A stretch of 49,515 nucleotides of DNA from an uncultured Bacteroides sp. Lineage in GTDB: Bacteria > Bacteroidota > Bacteroidia > Chitinophagales > Chitinophagaceae. Positions 17,700-26,455 of this stretch are shown here, one piece after another. Position numbers and translations under genes: made by a program. The notes below the pieces were generated by a model. The model did not search any database. It was not told where the DNA came from and worked only from the letters and a program-made list of their open reading frames with translations. Position 1 is the stretch's first letter; each line of letters opens with the position of its first letter. Location: NCBI GenBank assembly GCA_902168085.1, contig CABHOP010000063.1, positions 1-49,515 on the forward strand, in the 5' to 3' direction.

Positions 17700-19535
17700 T
17701 TATTCCTTCACGAGCTTTATTATATCCTGGTTGTTATTGTTATTATACTTTAAGAAATAAGTACCTGCTGCCATGCCTTTCATGTCCACAGCCATGTTTT
17801 GCGCAGTTACGGCTATCGTTTTCACGACCCTGCCCGTTACATCTGTAATGCTGATATTACTACCCTCGTACCTTCCCGATACGGTTATGTTCAGCACATC
17901 GTGCACGGGGTTAGGATACACAGCTACGGCATTATCTTTCGCAGCGTTGCCAATACTAAGCGGGAATGGTGTCATGAATTCCAGCTGCGCCCAGTCTGAA
18001 GTGGTTTTCATGTTATAGAAATCGCATTTACACCTTACAAATACATTGTATTGGGTAGCACTACTGAGATAAGGCGCCTGGAAGCTGTGGGCCTTAACAG
18101 GCGTACCGAATGGTGGCGGAGATGCCAGGTTGCCCAGGTAATATTCATATTCTACCGCAGTAGGCACTTCGCTCCAATAAACAATGGCATTGGTAGGCGT
18201 AAGGTTCGTAAGGTTCAAAACAGGCTTGCGGCAAGGCATAGGTATACGGAAGGAATCGAGCGACCATGCAGAGCTATCGTTACCGGCACATAGCGAACGG
18301 TAATGCACATAGTAGAGCTCGCCCGATACAAGGCCGGCCTGGCTTATAAAGGTGCCGGGCTGTGTAATGGCAGCGCTTGCCGATGCGGGTGTAGCACGGT
18401 TCTGGTCTATGATGTACTGATATTCTATGGCCGAAGTAATGGCAGGCCATTGAAAATCGATAGACGTAGAATCTATCCGGCTAATAATAATGGGCTTGGG
18501 GTCGCTGCATTCCGGCCTGGTTTCTACCGATATTACTTCCCATTTAGAATAATTGGTGGCACCGCATTTATTGCGCACATGTATGTAATACATTGTGGCG
18601 GGCTTGAGGCCACCTTTGTATATCGAATTTGCTGTAGTGGCTACCTTTGGTGTAGCAGTAGCAGGCGCAGCCGTAGTGGTAAAATCTATAGCATATTCAT
18701 AACCCAAACTGCCGGACACTGCAGTCCAGTTGAATGACATGCTGGTAGAATTGTAATTAGTAACTGTTATAGGCGTAACTGTGTGGCAGGGAGGGCCTGG
18801 GTCCCACATATAGCTTTGGCCGGTAGCCGGTACAGGTGACAGGTTGGACTTCCAGGTAGAAGATGATGACGTAGGGCTTGCACCTACACCATCCAGCACC
18901 TGCCAGTCGCTGGTAGAATTGGCAATGCCTATGGTAGCACCACCGCTGAAATTCAGCACTACTGCGCCGAGTTCCTGCTTGTATAGTACTTCTATGATGC
19001 CGGTAGCCTCATATAGTTTCACCTGGAATGATACGGAAGCAGTGGGTGCATCAAAGTCCCATTTCCAGTCCCTGCATTCCCATGTGAACACCTTGCTGCC
19101 TGCTGTGCCGCTTATATCGTAGCGAGAGGTGCCACCTACACCACTTATATCCTCGTACAGTGCAAATACAGCAGGGGCAATACCATCGCCGCCTGTAACG
19201 GCATTATAGTTCCAGTTGGCACTGCTGCCCACGGTAGTACCGAATATAAGCCAGCCATTGGAACATACGGTAACATCGGTATAATCTACGCCACAGAATG
19301 TAAACGTAAAGCCTAACGGGATGGAAGTATATCCATCATCTACTTCTATAGTAGTGATACGCGTACCGCCGGTAAGATAGCTGAATGTTTTGCCATGGGC
19401 AGAAAAAGCATAGCCGGCTGCCGTAATGGATTGCGCCGATGCATTGAGGCTTAAACCTGCCAGTAATAACAACGTAAAGCAAAGCTTAACAAAGGCGGGA
19501 AATTTCTGTGTACGAGGGTTCGTGTTCATTTTCAT
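17700..19535 (-). CDS. T9SS protein with three FN3 domains
   Basis: A 611-residue secreted protein, intact paralogue of the gene at 15817. The signal peptide ends at SLNASAQ (about residue 35); an alternative start is Met3. The N-terminal beta domain (about 36-265) shows FCGVDYTDVTVCSNGWLIFG, a pattern shared with the neighbour. Three FN3 repeats span about 265-540, each with the 'Y.YVH.R..C' strand that recurs in all four leftward T9SS genes here. The sorting domain runs from VAVYPNPVHDVL to IIKLVKE and is complete. A surface adhesion or matrix role is inferred; nothing points to an enzyme. Separate terminators indicate it is not simply an operon with its paralogue. Confidence 0.9.
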   Translation of the reverse strand: MKMNTNPRTQKFPAFVKLCFTLLLLAGLSLNASAQSITAAGYAFSAHGKTFSYLTGGTRITTIEVDDGYTSIPLGFTFTFCGVDYTDVTVCSNGWLIFGTTVGSSANWNYNAVTGGDGIAPAVFALYEDISGVGGTSRYDISGTAGSKVFTWECRDWKWDFDAPTASVSFQVKLYEATGIIEVLYKQELGAVVLNFSGGATIGIANSTSDWQVLDGVGASPTSSSSTWKSNLSPVPATGQSYMWDPGPPCHTVTPITVTNYNSTSMSFNWTAVSGSLGYEYAIDFTTTAAPATATPKVATTANSIYKGGLKPATMYYIHVRNKCGATNYSKWEVISVETRPECSDPKPIIISRIDSTSIDFQWPAITSAIEYQYIIDQNRATPASASAAITQPGTFISQAGLVSGELYYVHYRSLCAGNDSSAWSLDSFRIPMPCRKPVLNLTNLTPTNAIVYWSEVPTAVEYEYYLGNLASPPPFGTPVKAHSFQAPYLSSATQYNVFVRCKCDFYNMKTTSDWAQLEFMTPFPLSIGNAAKDNAVAVYPNPVHDVLNITVSGRYEGSNISITDVTGRVVKTIAVTAQNMAVDMKGMAAGTYFLKYNNNNNQDIIKLVKE

Positions 19536-19613
19536 ATGCAGTTGAGTAAGGTTAACAAACAGGCTTAAAAATCAGCCCATATATCTTCTTTTGTATCAGA
19601 AGACACATTAAAG

Positions 19614-19621
19614 CAAAATTA
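19614..19621 (-). promoter_or_regulatory. candidate -7 box for the FN3 T9SS gene
   Basis: Read on the minus strand this is TAATTTTG, an exact TAnnTTTG match, about 79 bases before the start codon. No clear upstream TTTG partner was found. Confidence 0.35.
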
Positions 19622-19762
19622 ATTAATTATAAAACCCATTCATTCTCTTATATAATCAGACGTTCATAATCGGGCATTCGTTGGAATGTATCCGTCCTTA
19701 TTTCAGGACTATTCAATTTTTTAATCCGTTCCAAATCAATCGATTAAAAAAAAAATAATAAA

Positions 19763-19790
19763 AAAAGCCGCATCCTATGATGCAGCTTTT
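19763..19790 (-). terminator. terminator of fbaB
   Basis: 12-bp stem (19763-19774 with 19779-19790, one G-U on the RNA), loop of 4, then a long T tract on the minus strand. It starts 26 bases after the stop. Confidence 0.9.
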
Positions 19791-19816
19791 TAATATAAAT
19801 TTAATCTACTTGTACT

Positions 19817-20875
19817 TTAAGCGATGGTTACATCTTTATCCAGGTATACATCCTGAATGGTGTTCAGCAGTTCCACACCTTCTTTCATTGGTTTCTGGAA
19901 GGCTTTACGGCCACTGATAAGGCCCATACCACCGGCACGCTTGTTAACAACCGCAGTCATTACCGCTTCTGCCATATCTGATGCACCTTTAGACTCGCCA
20001 CCGGAGTTGATAAGGCCGGCACGGCCCATGTAGCAGTTAGCTACCTGGTAGCGGCACAGGTCGATCGGGTGGTCTGTAGTCAGCTCTTCATATACTTTCT
20101 TATGTGTTTTACCGAAGTTCAGTGCAGTGTAACCACCATTGTTGGTAGGCAGTTTTTGCTTGATGATATCGGCCTGTATGGTAACACCCAGGTGGTTTGC
20201 CTGTGCAGTAAGGTCGGCAGCCGTGTGGTAGTCCACGCCATCTTTCTTGAAGGCGCTGTTGCGCAGGTAGCACCACAGTACGGTAGCCATACCCAGCTCA
20301 TGTGCATATTCAAAAGCCTTAGCTACTTCTACTATCTGGCGTGCGCTTTCATCGCTACCAAAGTAGATGGTAGCACCTACAGCCGTAGCACCCATGTTCC
20401 ATGCATCGCGGATGCTACCGAACATGATCTGGTCGAACTTATTAGGGTAAGAGATGAACTCGTTGTGGTTGATCTTAACGATGAAAGGTATTTTGTGCGC
20501 GTATTTGCGTGCTACAGCACCCAGCACACCGTAAGTAGAAGCAACGGCGTTGCAACCACCTTCCATAGCCAGTTTCACGATATTTTCAGGATCGAAATAA
20601 ATAGGGTTCGGAGCGAAAGACGCACCAGCGCTGTGCTCTATACCCTGGTCTACCGGAAGGATAGATACATAACCTGTATTTGCAAGACGGCCGTTGCCCA
20701 TCAGCGCCTGAATGCTTTTCAGGGTTTGGATGTTGCGGTTAGACATAGCCCATACATCATCTACCACGTTGCCAGTAGGCAGATGCAGTGCAGATTTATC
20801 GATGGTTTTGCAAGTGTGGTCCAGGTAAAATCCGGCCTGGTCGCCCAAGAGGTCCTGTATTTTTTTCGATGCCAT
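19817..20875 (-). CDS. fbaB: class I fructose-bisphosphate aldolase (DhnA/FbaB type)
   Basis: Cleaves fructose-1,6-bisphosphate to DHAP and glyceraldehyde-3-phosphate through a Schiff base, in glycolysis and gluconeogenesis. The 352 residues match E. coli FbaB in length and in the C-terminal half: GADI-like QADIIKQKL carries the Schiff-base lysine region, followed by [33 protein letters not shown] and GLISGRKAF. The N-terminal [12 protein letters not shown] (residues 71-82) is also typical. No metal-binding class II motif is present. It stands alone with its own terminator and a good -7 box upstream. Confidence 0.96.
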   Translation of the reverse strand: MASKKIQDLLGDQAGFYLDHTCKTIDKSALHLPTGNVVDDVWAMSNRNIQTLKSIQALMGNGRLANTGYVSILPVDQGIEHSAGASFAPNPIYFDPENIVKLAMEGGCNAVASTYGVLGAVARKYAHKIPFIVKINHNEFISYPNKFDQIMFGSIRDAWNMGATAVGATIYFGSDESARQIVEVAKAFEYAHELGMATVLWCYLRNSAFKKDGVDYHTAADLTAQANHLGVTIQADIIKQKLPTNNGGYTALNFGKTHKKVYEELTTDHPIDLCRYQVANCYMGRAGLINSGGESKGASDMAEAVMTAVVNKRAGGMGLISGRKAFQKPMKEGVELLNTIQDVYLDKDVTIA

Positions 20876-20904
20876 ATATTATAGTGTTGTTATTAAAAAG
20901 TGTG

Positions 20905-20912
20905 CAAAGATA
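20905..20912 (-). promoter_or_regulatory. candidate -7 box of fbaB
   Basis: On the minus strand TATCTTTG, exact TAnnTTTG, with a C following as is common; 30 bases before the start codon. No clear -33 TTG partner. Confidence 0.5.
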
Positions 20913-20978
20913 ATTATTAAACGAATAGGGTGGATGGGGAGGCCGTTATTTGGTGGTTAATGGATGAAACCCACCACA

Positions 20979-22568
20979 TTAAGGATAAACCTGGAATATA
21001 CGAATACCCGGCAGCCTGCCACCACTCACTTCTTTGAAAGGCACACCCTGCTCATCTTTCAGCTGGAAGGCCTGCGCACTCACCGCATCGGGGTAGAAAT
21101 AATAGTAATACTTAATGCCATACCGGCGCATTTCCTGCAGTAATTCATTGGAAGGCACATCTGCATAGGGCATATTGTAATACTGGCTGCCTGCAAAGTA
21201 GGCTATGCGTTGTGAACGCACCAAGGCATCGTTGCCAAACACGGCATTGGAAGTAAAGCTGCCTTTAATGCCCAATTGCTGTAGTTGCTCTGCCGCTGCA
21301 TGGTCATCACGGCCATCGTGCACCATCTTCTGCATCTCCCATACAGGGGTAACCAGGTAGCTGAGTGCAAATGCTATGACGATGAACGTACCAAACACCC
21401 GTTGCCCGTTCAGTAGCCTCAAGCCTGTTTGCAATACCAGTGCGCCGATGAGCATACTAAGCGGCAGCATATACCACACATAGCGCGGCTCGAAATTGAT
21501 AAGCAAGAAAGCTACGGGGAACAGCAGGAACGACAGCACGGGCAGCATCACCTTATTATGACTGAAGAAACAACGCAGCTTGCGCGATAGCAGCATCCCC
21601 ACGGCCATCAGCCATATAAAGGCGAAGAACACAGAGAGTTCACTTGTGCATTTCAGGAATTTGATAGCATTCTGCCCTACCCTAACCATTTGCAGTGCAA
21701 ACAGCTTTGCCGAGCTGTAAAAATGTGGTGTAGCGCCATTTACCATCCATGGGTCATCCCAGTACGATACACCATCGGGATAAGGTGGTGGCAGTAAATG
21801 CAGGATGCCTTCTTTATAGAACGGGTGGCCTACAAGATACCACGACAGGTTGAGCGTGCCGGCAGTGGAGGTTTTCCAGCCACCGTATTTGGTATGCAGG
21901 GCATATAGCCACGGGCTGCTGACGATGGCCATGGTCAATATCATCACCCCGCTAACCGATAGCCAGTGCAGTACATTGCGCCGGTTCCACGCACGGGTGA
22001 GGTAGAATACACAGCAAAGCGTATTGAGGATGAAGAACGGGAAAGCATAGGCTTTGGCAAAGTATGCCAGGGCACCGATGGCACCGGCGGCTATCCACAA
22101 TTGCGGACTGTATTTGAACCTGTCGGAAACTACGAGCCGTAGCGCTGCCAGCAGGAAGAAACATTCCCACAGGTCGGCAAAGGACTGGGCATATACTGCG
22201 TAGCACAGGAAGCCCACCATAGCCAGGCTCATAGCCCACTGCAGGCGGCTGATGATATTGTATTTAAGAAAGAACGACTGGGTGATGTATAGCAGCCCCA
22301 CTGCGCCAAGCGTATTGGCCACGATGGCTGCTTTGAATGGCAGCAACCCACCCTTCATAAACAGAACTGTAAGCCAGCAGCTCCACGGGCTCCAGTAGCC
22401 GTTTATGGCTTTGGCATATTCGCCGGCAGCGTAATATTTTACAACGGTAAGGTAGCCCGTAGCATCGGGGTCTACATAGTATTGAAACAAAGGATAGACC
22501 GCGCATATGGCACAGCACAACACCAGTGCCGCCACCCAGAATGGACCGTATGTACGCAAAGACCGCAA
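20979..22568 (-). CDS. membrane glycosyltransferase of the ArnT/PMT (GT39/83-like) type
   Basis: A 529-residue polytopic membrane protein. The start is taken as TTG at 22568, one codon (GCA) after the TAA of the upstream gene and in the same frame; the next Met is well inside the first helices, so a shorter start would lose the signature. DPDATGYL near residue 33 fits the acidic D-x-D-like first loop of lipid-linked sugar transferases (D-P-D then a second acidic cluster), followed by about ten hydrophobic helices and a soluble C-terminal region after residue 400. It likely transfers a sugar from a polyprenyl carrier to an envelope acceptor; donor and acceptor are not readable. Translationally coupled to the upstream paralogous-type gene. 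Confidence 0.75.
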   Translation of the reverse strand: MRSLRTYGPFWVAALVLCCAICAVYPLFQYYVDPDATGYLTVVKYYAAGEYAKAINGYWSPWSCWLTVLFMKGGLLPFKAAIVANTLGAVGLLYITQSFFLKYNIISRLQWAMSLAMVGFLCYAVYAQSFADLWECFFLLAALRLVVSDRFKYSPQLWIAAGAIGALAYFAKAYAFPFFILNTLCCVFYLTRAWNRRNVLHWLSVSGVMILTMAIVSSPWLYALHTKYGGWKTSTAGTLNLSWYLVGHPFYKEGILHLLPPPYPDGVSYWDDPWMVNGATPHFYSSAKLFALQMVRVGQNAIKFLKCTSELSVFFAFIWLMAVGMLLSRKLRCFFSHNKVMLPVLSFLLFPVAFLLINFEPRYVWYMLPLSMLIGALVLQTGLRLLNGQRVFGTFIVIAFALSYLVTPVWEMQKMVHDGRDDHAAAEQLQQLGIKGSFTSNAVFGNDALVRSQRIAYFAGSQYYNMPYADVPSNELLQEMRRYGIKYYYYFYPDAVSAQAFQLKDEQGVPFKEVSGGRLPGIRIFQVYP

Positions 22569-22571
22569 TGC

Positions 22572-23948
22572 TTAATGATAACTCTCTTGCCTTTCCAGCC
22601 CTGCAATAATAGCCTTATTCTTCAGCCTTTGCAATACGCGCTGGTAACCTATGGCCGCAATGCCCATAGATAGCAGGGATACGGGCATAAAATAGCGCGT
22701 ATTGGCTATAGGGCCTGTTATCATTACAAAATAGGCTATGAGCAGGAACATGAACAGGCGCAGGCGGTAATTGGTTTGCTTATTGAAGAAATAGAGCAAC
22801 ATACCTATGGTGCGCAGTACGTTGAACACCATCACCATGAAGGCGATGGGCAGGCTGGGGTTGCGGGCCACATAAGCTTCCAGCCCATCGATACCCCGGG
22901 TGCGGTAGGTATCGTAAAAACCTTCGGTATTATGCACATCGTAAAGCGTGCCGAGGGTGAGCCTGCCTGTAAACAGGTCTATTTCGCCCTTGCCGGGGTC
23001 TATCAGCAGGCGCAGGCTGTGCTTGATATGATAGACCATATAGCTGCCGAAATTTTGCAGCAACAGTTCGCGCCCGCGTTTATTGGCATAGTCATACCGC
23101 TCTGCAAAGGTGGGCATGGTGGCTATTTTAGCCCGCTCTTCCTGCAGGAAGGCTTCTGCCTTATCCACCCCTTCGGTATCTTTATAGTAATTGTAATAAT
23201 AGAAAATGGCATTGAACGACTGCATGCTGGAAAAATGCACCTTGCCGGTACGTGCATAGTTGGCATAGCCATAGGCTACTACCAGCAGCAACGGTAGCAT
23301 AGCTGCTACAAACGAACGCAGCAGCGCCTTATACACATATATACCCGCCAACATCATCAGCAGGGCGTGGACGTATATTATGGGGTGCACCACAGGCTTC
23401 AGCATTACCCCGGCACAAAGGGCTATGCCCATACCCACCGCAAAACGCAGGCGGCGCTGGCGCAGCAGGCGGATGAAATTGTAGGCGTAGGCTAATATGG
23501 TGGATTGCAGCAGCAGGTCGGGCGCTATGATATTGGCATTGATGCACTGCGACGGATAGAGCAGCACAAAGGCCAGCAACACCCAATCATATTTGCGGGA
23601 ATAGTTTATCATACGCATGATGTGGCGCATGAAGTACACATTGGCAATAGATATGAGGGTTTGTATCACCAGCACCACCCAATTGTTGAGCGTAAACAGG
23701 TATATGCCTGCCAGGAAGAGGGGGTAGCCCGGCGGGCGCAGGGTCATATATTCGGGCTGTATAGATAGTGCAGGGTTGCCGGCGTAAAACCATCCTTTAT
23801 CGAGGATATTGGTAGCCATATAGATATACTCATAAGAGTCTCCATTATAGATGCGCTTATAGTGCACAGCTATAGCAAAATAGACCGCGTGTACCACCAG
23901 CAGTGCTACTAAAAACCGGATATCAGCCCTGCTAAGGTTTTTGAACAT
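22572..23948 (-). CDS. membrane glycosyltransferase, GT39/PMT_2-like
   Basis: A 458-residue polytopic membrane protein with about ten hydrophobic helices. The first periplasmic loop holds YNGDSYEYIYMA (about residues 34-45), the acidic motif of ArnT/PMT-type transferases, and a LRPPGYPLFLAG segment (about 71-82), a hallmark of this family in Bacteroidota. A C-terminal YFMPVSLLSMGIAAIGY helix closes it. A lipid-linked sugar transferase acting at the outer face of the inner membrane is inferred. It ends with TAA immediately before the next gene in the same frame; both proteins have their full helix sets, so they are two genes rather than one gene broken by a stop. Confidence 0.82.
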   Translation of the reverse strand: MFKNLSRADIRFLVALLVVHAVYFAIAVHYKRIYNGDSYEYIYMATNILDKGWFYAGNPALSIQPEYMTLRPPGYPLFLAGIYLFTLNNWVVLVIQTLISIANVYFMRHIMRMINYSRKYDWVLLAFVLLYPSQCINANIIAPDLLLQSTILAYAYNFIRLLRQRRLRFAVGMGIALCAGVMLKPVVHPIIYVHALLMMLAGIYVYKALLRSFVAAMLPLLLVVAYGYANYARTGKVHFSSMQSFNAIFYYYNYYKDTEGVDKAEAFLQEERAKIATMPTFAERYDYANKRGRELLLQNFGSYMVYHIKHSLRLLIDPGKGEIDLFTGRLTLGTLYDVHNTEGFYDTYRTRGIDGLEAYVARNPSLPIAFMVMVFNVLRTIGMLLYFFNKQTNYRLRLFMFLLIAYFVMITGPIANTRYFMPVSLLSMGIAAIGYQRVLQRLKNKAIIAGLERQESYH

Positions 23949-24056
23949 GGAAGACAGATGTGTGTATTAACAAATATAACGGGCTTACGCAAACATTTGA
24001 CATGCAGGGATAAAAAATAGCAATGAGATAAACGCATATGGTACGTGTGAAAAGCT

Positions 24057-24064
24057 TACTTTTG
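24057..24064 (+). promoter_or_regulatory. candidate -7 box of the desaturase gene
   Basis: TACTTTTG, exact TAnnTTTG, 43 bases before the start codon. No convincing upstream TTTG. Confidence 0.42.
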
Positions 24065-24107
24065 CACGTCGAAAAACCCCGTCGCTTTTTTTTTATTAAT
24101 TGAAGTA

Positions 24108-24863
24108 ATGGCTATACTCATTTTCTTTGTAGCGCATTGGTATTTGTCGCTCTTTGCCCAAACATTTTTTCAGCACCGTTATGCTGCCCATGGCTCTTTT
24201 ACCATGAGTAAAGGATGGGAACGTTTCTGGTTCATTTTCACGTTCATCATGCAGGGTTCTTCTTACCTCAGCACCCGCACGTATGCACTGATGCACCGTA
24301 TGCACCACGCCTTTGCCGATACGGAAAAAGACCCGCATTCGCCCAAATACCACAAGAATGTTTTTACAATGATGTGGCATACTAAAAAGGTATATACCAG
24401 CATCTACGATGAAGCATTCCCCATAGAAGAGCGCTTTAAAAAGAATGTGCCTGAATGGCGTTCGTTCGACAGGTTTGCACATGGCTGGGCACCACGTTTA
24501 TTCTGGGCAGCATTGTATACCGCTTATTATGTTTATTTCGCTACATCGTGGTGGATGTTCCTGCTGTTGCCGGTACACTATATGAGCGGACCGGTACACG
24601 GTGCTATCATCAACTGGTATGCCCACAAGTTCGGCTACAAGAATTTCGAGATGAAGAACACGGCCGACAACCTGTTTCACGTAGATCTGCTGATGCTGGG
24701 CGAATCATACCACAACAACCACCATATGCGCGCTTCCAATGCCAACTTTGGTGTACGCTGGCACGAGATAGACCCCGTGTATGGTGTGATAAAACTGATG
24801 AACTTCGCAGGCATCATAAAGCTGAAACAGCCGAAGCCCAACCCGGTAGAGACGGATTTCTAA
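24108..24863 (+). CDS. acyl-CoA/fatty acid desaturase
   Basis: A 251-residue integral membrane di-iron desaturase that introduces a double bond into acyl chains, adjusting membrane fluidity. The three His boxes are all present: HRYAAH (residues 23-28, HX4H), HRMHH (63-67, HXXHH) and HNNHH (202-206, HXXHH), with extra His at 77 and 191 as in the stearoyl-CoA delta-9 type. Four hydrophobic segments flank them. It is shorter than animal SCD enzymes, which is normal for bacterial members. An electron donor is not encoded nearby. Single gene with a -7 box upstream and a strong terminator. Confidence 0.93.
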   Translation: MAILIFFVAHWYLSLFAQTFFQHRYAAHGSFTMSKGWERFWFIFTFIMQGSSYLSTRTYALMHRMHHAFADTEKDPHSPKYHKNVFTMMWHTKKVYTSIYDEAFPIEERFKKNVPEWRSFDRFAHGWAPRLFWAALYTAYYVYFATSWWMFLLLPVHYMSGPVHGAIINWYAHKFGYKNFEMKNTADNLFHVDLLMLGESYHNNHHMRASNANFGVRWHEIDPVYGVIKLMNFAGIIKLKQPKPNPVETDF

Positions 24864-24882
24864 GCTATGCCTTAAATGATAT

Positions 24883-24914
24883 AAAGAAGCCGCAACATGT
24901 GTTGCGGCTTCTTT
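24883..24914. terminator. terminator of the desaturase gene
   Basis: Perfect 14-bp stem (24883-24896 with 24901-24914), loop ATGT, with T-rich right arm. It could also stop leftward transcripts, since the YCII gene ends at 24962. Confidence 0.9.
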
Positions 24915-24961
24915 TATGGCCCGACCCCTAAAGGGCTAATTATATCCCTATTCCCAATCAA
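24915..24961. repeat. short CCCCTAAAGGG element
   Basis: GCCCGACCCCTAAAGGGC at about 24920-24936 forms a small GCCC/GGGC hairpin and carries the same CCCCTTTAGGGG-type core (inverted) as the two repeats at 44045-44110, so it may be a dispersed intergenic repeat. Confidence 0.35.
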
Positions 24962-25294
24962 CTAATACTCCCTTACCTCAGCATAGCCACCAAATTGGTA
25001 CACGGGGCATGAGGATACGATATGGGCTGCTTCATCCAGGCTACCGGCTTTCAACAGCAGGAAACCACCTACTATTTCGGTGCCTACATAATGTATGCTA
25101 TCAGAGATATGGCCATCGGGGCCTTTTATTATTTTGCCCTGCAGGGTAAGGCTATTGCCACCTGCTATTTTGCCTTCGGCCATATACTTTTCCATCCACT
25201 GCTGCCATGCCTGCTGGTGGTTGGTTATTTCTACATCTGTGTGCACATCGTTGCGCCCCTCGGGCTCACGAAACAGGACCAGAAAGTTTTTCAT
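24962..25294 (-). CDS. YCII-related domain protein
   Basis: A 110-residue soluble ferredoxin-like alpha/beta protein. The start MKNFLVLFREPE, the WMEKYMAEGKIAGGN segment and the end GGFLLLKAGSLDEA with 'CPVYQFGGYAEVREY' match the YCII/DGPF family often found beside sigma factors. No ECF sigma factor gene is adjacent here. Biochemical role is unresolved in the family. The start lies 16 bases after the stop of the VOC gene, so the two form an operon. Confidence 0.85.
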   Translation of the reverse strand: MKNFLVLFREPEGRNDVHTDVEITNHQQAWQQWMEKYMAEGKIAGGNSLTLQGKIIKGPDGHISDSIHYVGTEIVGGFLLLKAGSLDEAAHIVSSCPVYQFGGYAEVREY

Positions 25295-25310
25295 ACGCGG
25301 CCGGTTTTAA

Positions 25311-25679
25311 TTATAACTTGAAATGCGGGTTGTATATAAGGCCAAAGGGATTGCCCCAGGGATCGCTCACGGAAGCTACTACAATGTCGCCACCTACATC
25401 ATTCGGTTCTTCCAGCGATGTAGCACCTGCGGCTATCAGCCTGTCGTATTCTTTCCGCACATCGGCCACACCCCAGTAGGTAACGGCGGCATTGCCACGC
25501 ACCACATTGCCCTCGTATGGCTGCAGGCCCAGCTCGTAGCCGGCTACATTAAAGCCTACATAGAAGTGCTCATCAAAATAAGGTTCCACACCTAAAACAT
25601 CCGTGTACCATTTCTTAGCTTCCTGCAAATCGGGCACTTTATAACCTAGTGTGCGCAGGCCCTGGAATTGTTTTGACAT
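25311..25679 (-). CDS. VOC (glyoxalase-fold) family protein
   Basis: A small metal-dependent-fold protein of about 122 residues. It opens QGLRTLGYKVPDLQEAKKWY, whose aromatic W-Y after the first helix is typical of VOC domains, continues with DVLGVEPYF and ends YWGVADVRKEYDRL ... DPWGNPFGLIYNP, the hallmark D-P-x-G-N-x-F/x-G-L strand. The start at 25679 (MSKQF) fits the family better than the ATG at 25691, which adds 4 residues. Substrate unknown: glyoxalase, dioxygenase or resistance functions all use this fold. Co-transcribed with the YCII gene 16 bases downstream. Confidence 0.88.
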   Translation of the reverse strand: MSKQFQGLRTLGYKVPDLQEAKKWYTDVLGVEPYFDEHFYVGFNVAGYELGLQPYEGNVVRGNAAVTYWGVADVRKEYDRLIAAGATSLEEPNDVGGDIVVASVSDPWGNPFGLIYNPHFKL

Positions 25680-25706
25680 AACAGATAACATGTTTTGAAA
25701 AGAGTG

Positions 25707-25820
25707 TTACGGCTCCCGGTCTTCCCTGCGCTTATCCAGCCAGCGCATGATGGCTTTTGCTACGGAGTACAGCAGCACTACCACCGTAAGAAATATGACA
25801 CCGGTAAGTAACGGACTCAT
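25707..25820 (-). CDS. 37-residue single-pass membrane peptide
   Basis: ATG at 25818-25820 to TAA at 25707-25709. The sequence is a short N-terminus (MSPLLTG), one hydrophobic helix (VIFLTVVVLLYSVA, about residues 8-21), then a strongly charged tail with WLDKRREDREP. That layout (N-out or N-in helix plus basic/acidic tail) is typical of small membrane proteins, and codon choice resembles the neighbours. It lies 27 bases upstream of the VOC start on the same strand and may be the first gene of that operon. No family recognised. Confidence 0.6.
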   Translation of the reverse strand: MSPLLTGVIFLTVVVLLYSVAKAIMRWLDKRREDREP

Positions 25821-25970
25821 GTGAAAAGATTTGTACAGTAAGATACGAATAAAAATAACGTGCCAGCTAAGATATCAATGTCATGATAAGTTTAACTGAA
25901 CAAAATCTTTTATGTATGTAATTTATATTACATCTTTGTACACACCTTACTATTAAATTATTATACATCC

Positions 25971-26384
25971 ATGAAAACGATATTTACTACATTAAGCATA
26001 ATAGTGTTTACAGTTTTAGCTGTTTCCGCTCAGCAGCAAATCACGTTTGTTCAACCCCCACCTTATTTTACCGCCGTTGATGATATATTAAGGATCCGAT
26101 TTAAGCTTACCGGCAATCCACAATTTCCGGAAGCAAGCAAGGTTATTTTTGCATGGGATGCCAATGATGCTGCCAATGATGCAGTGGCAACTCAACATTT
26201 TTCAATCGATAAAAACGAGTTTATTATAGCACCATATGCAGATGCCGAAGTGGTATATGAATTAGCAATAAAGACAAAGAAGATAGTACCGCCACCTACC
26301 AAAAAATCGTGGCGTTTTATTCTTACAGCCAATGTGTTTGTGAAAAATATAAAGATTGATAGTAAAGATATGAAATCAATATAG
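25971..26384 (+). CDS. N-terminal part of a probably frameshifted exported protein
   Basis: 137 residues starting MKTIFTTLSIIVFTVLAVSAQ, a signal peptide, followed by a beta-rich region (ILRIRFKLTG, KVIFAWDAN). It stops with TAG at 26382-26384. The next frame (26384 onward) opens exactly there and encodes VDGYNNYNPAIDSEGYESAF before the ATG at 26456, which reads as real protein. Removing one TA from the TATA at 26379-26384 would join the two into one protein of about 597 residues. I therefore regard this as the 5' part of a single gene broken by a 2-base duplication, or an uncommon frameshifting site. By eye the region is AT-richer than its neighbours. Confidence 0.65.
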   Translation: MKTIFTTLSIIVFTVLAVSAQQQITFVQPPPYFTAVDDILRIRFKLTGNPQFPEASKVIFAWDANDAANDAVATQHFSIDKNEFIIAPYADAEVVYELAIKTKKIVPPPTKKSWRFILTANVFVKNIKIDSKDMKSI

Positions 26385-26455
26385 TAGATGGGTATAACAA
26401 CTACAACCCTGCAATAGATAGTGAAGGGTATGAAAGTGCCTTCAATGGGAAAGTA

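Noticed and set aside
20979-23948. A single glycosyltransferase gene broken by a stop
   Set aside because: Both halves hold their own acidic first loop and full set of helices, so they are two genes.
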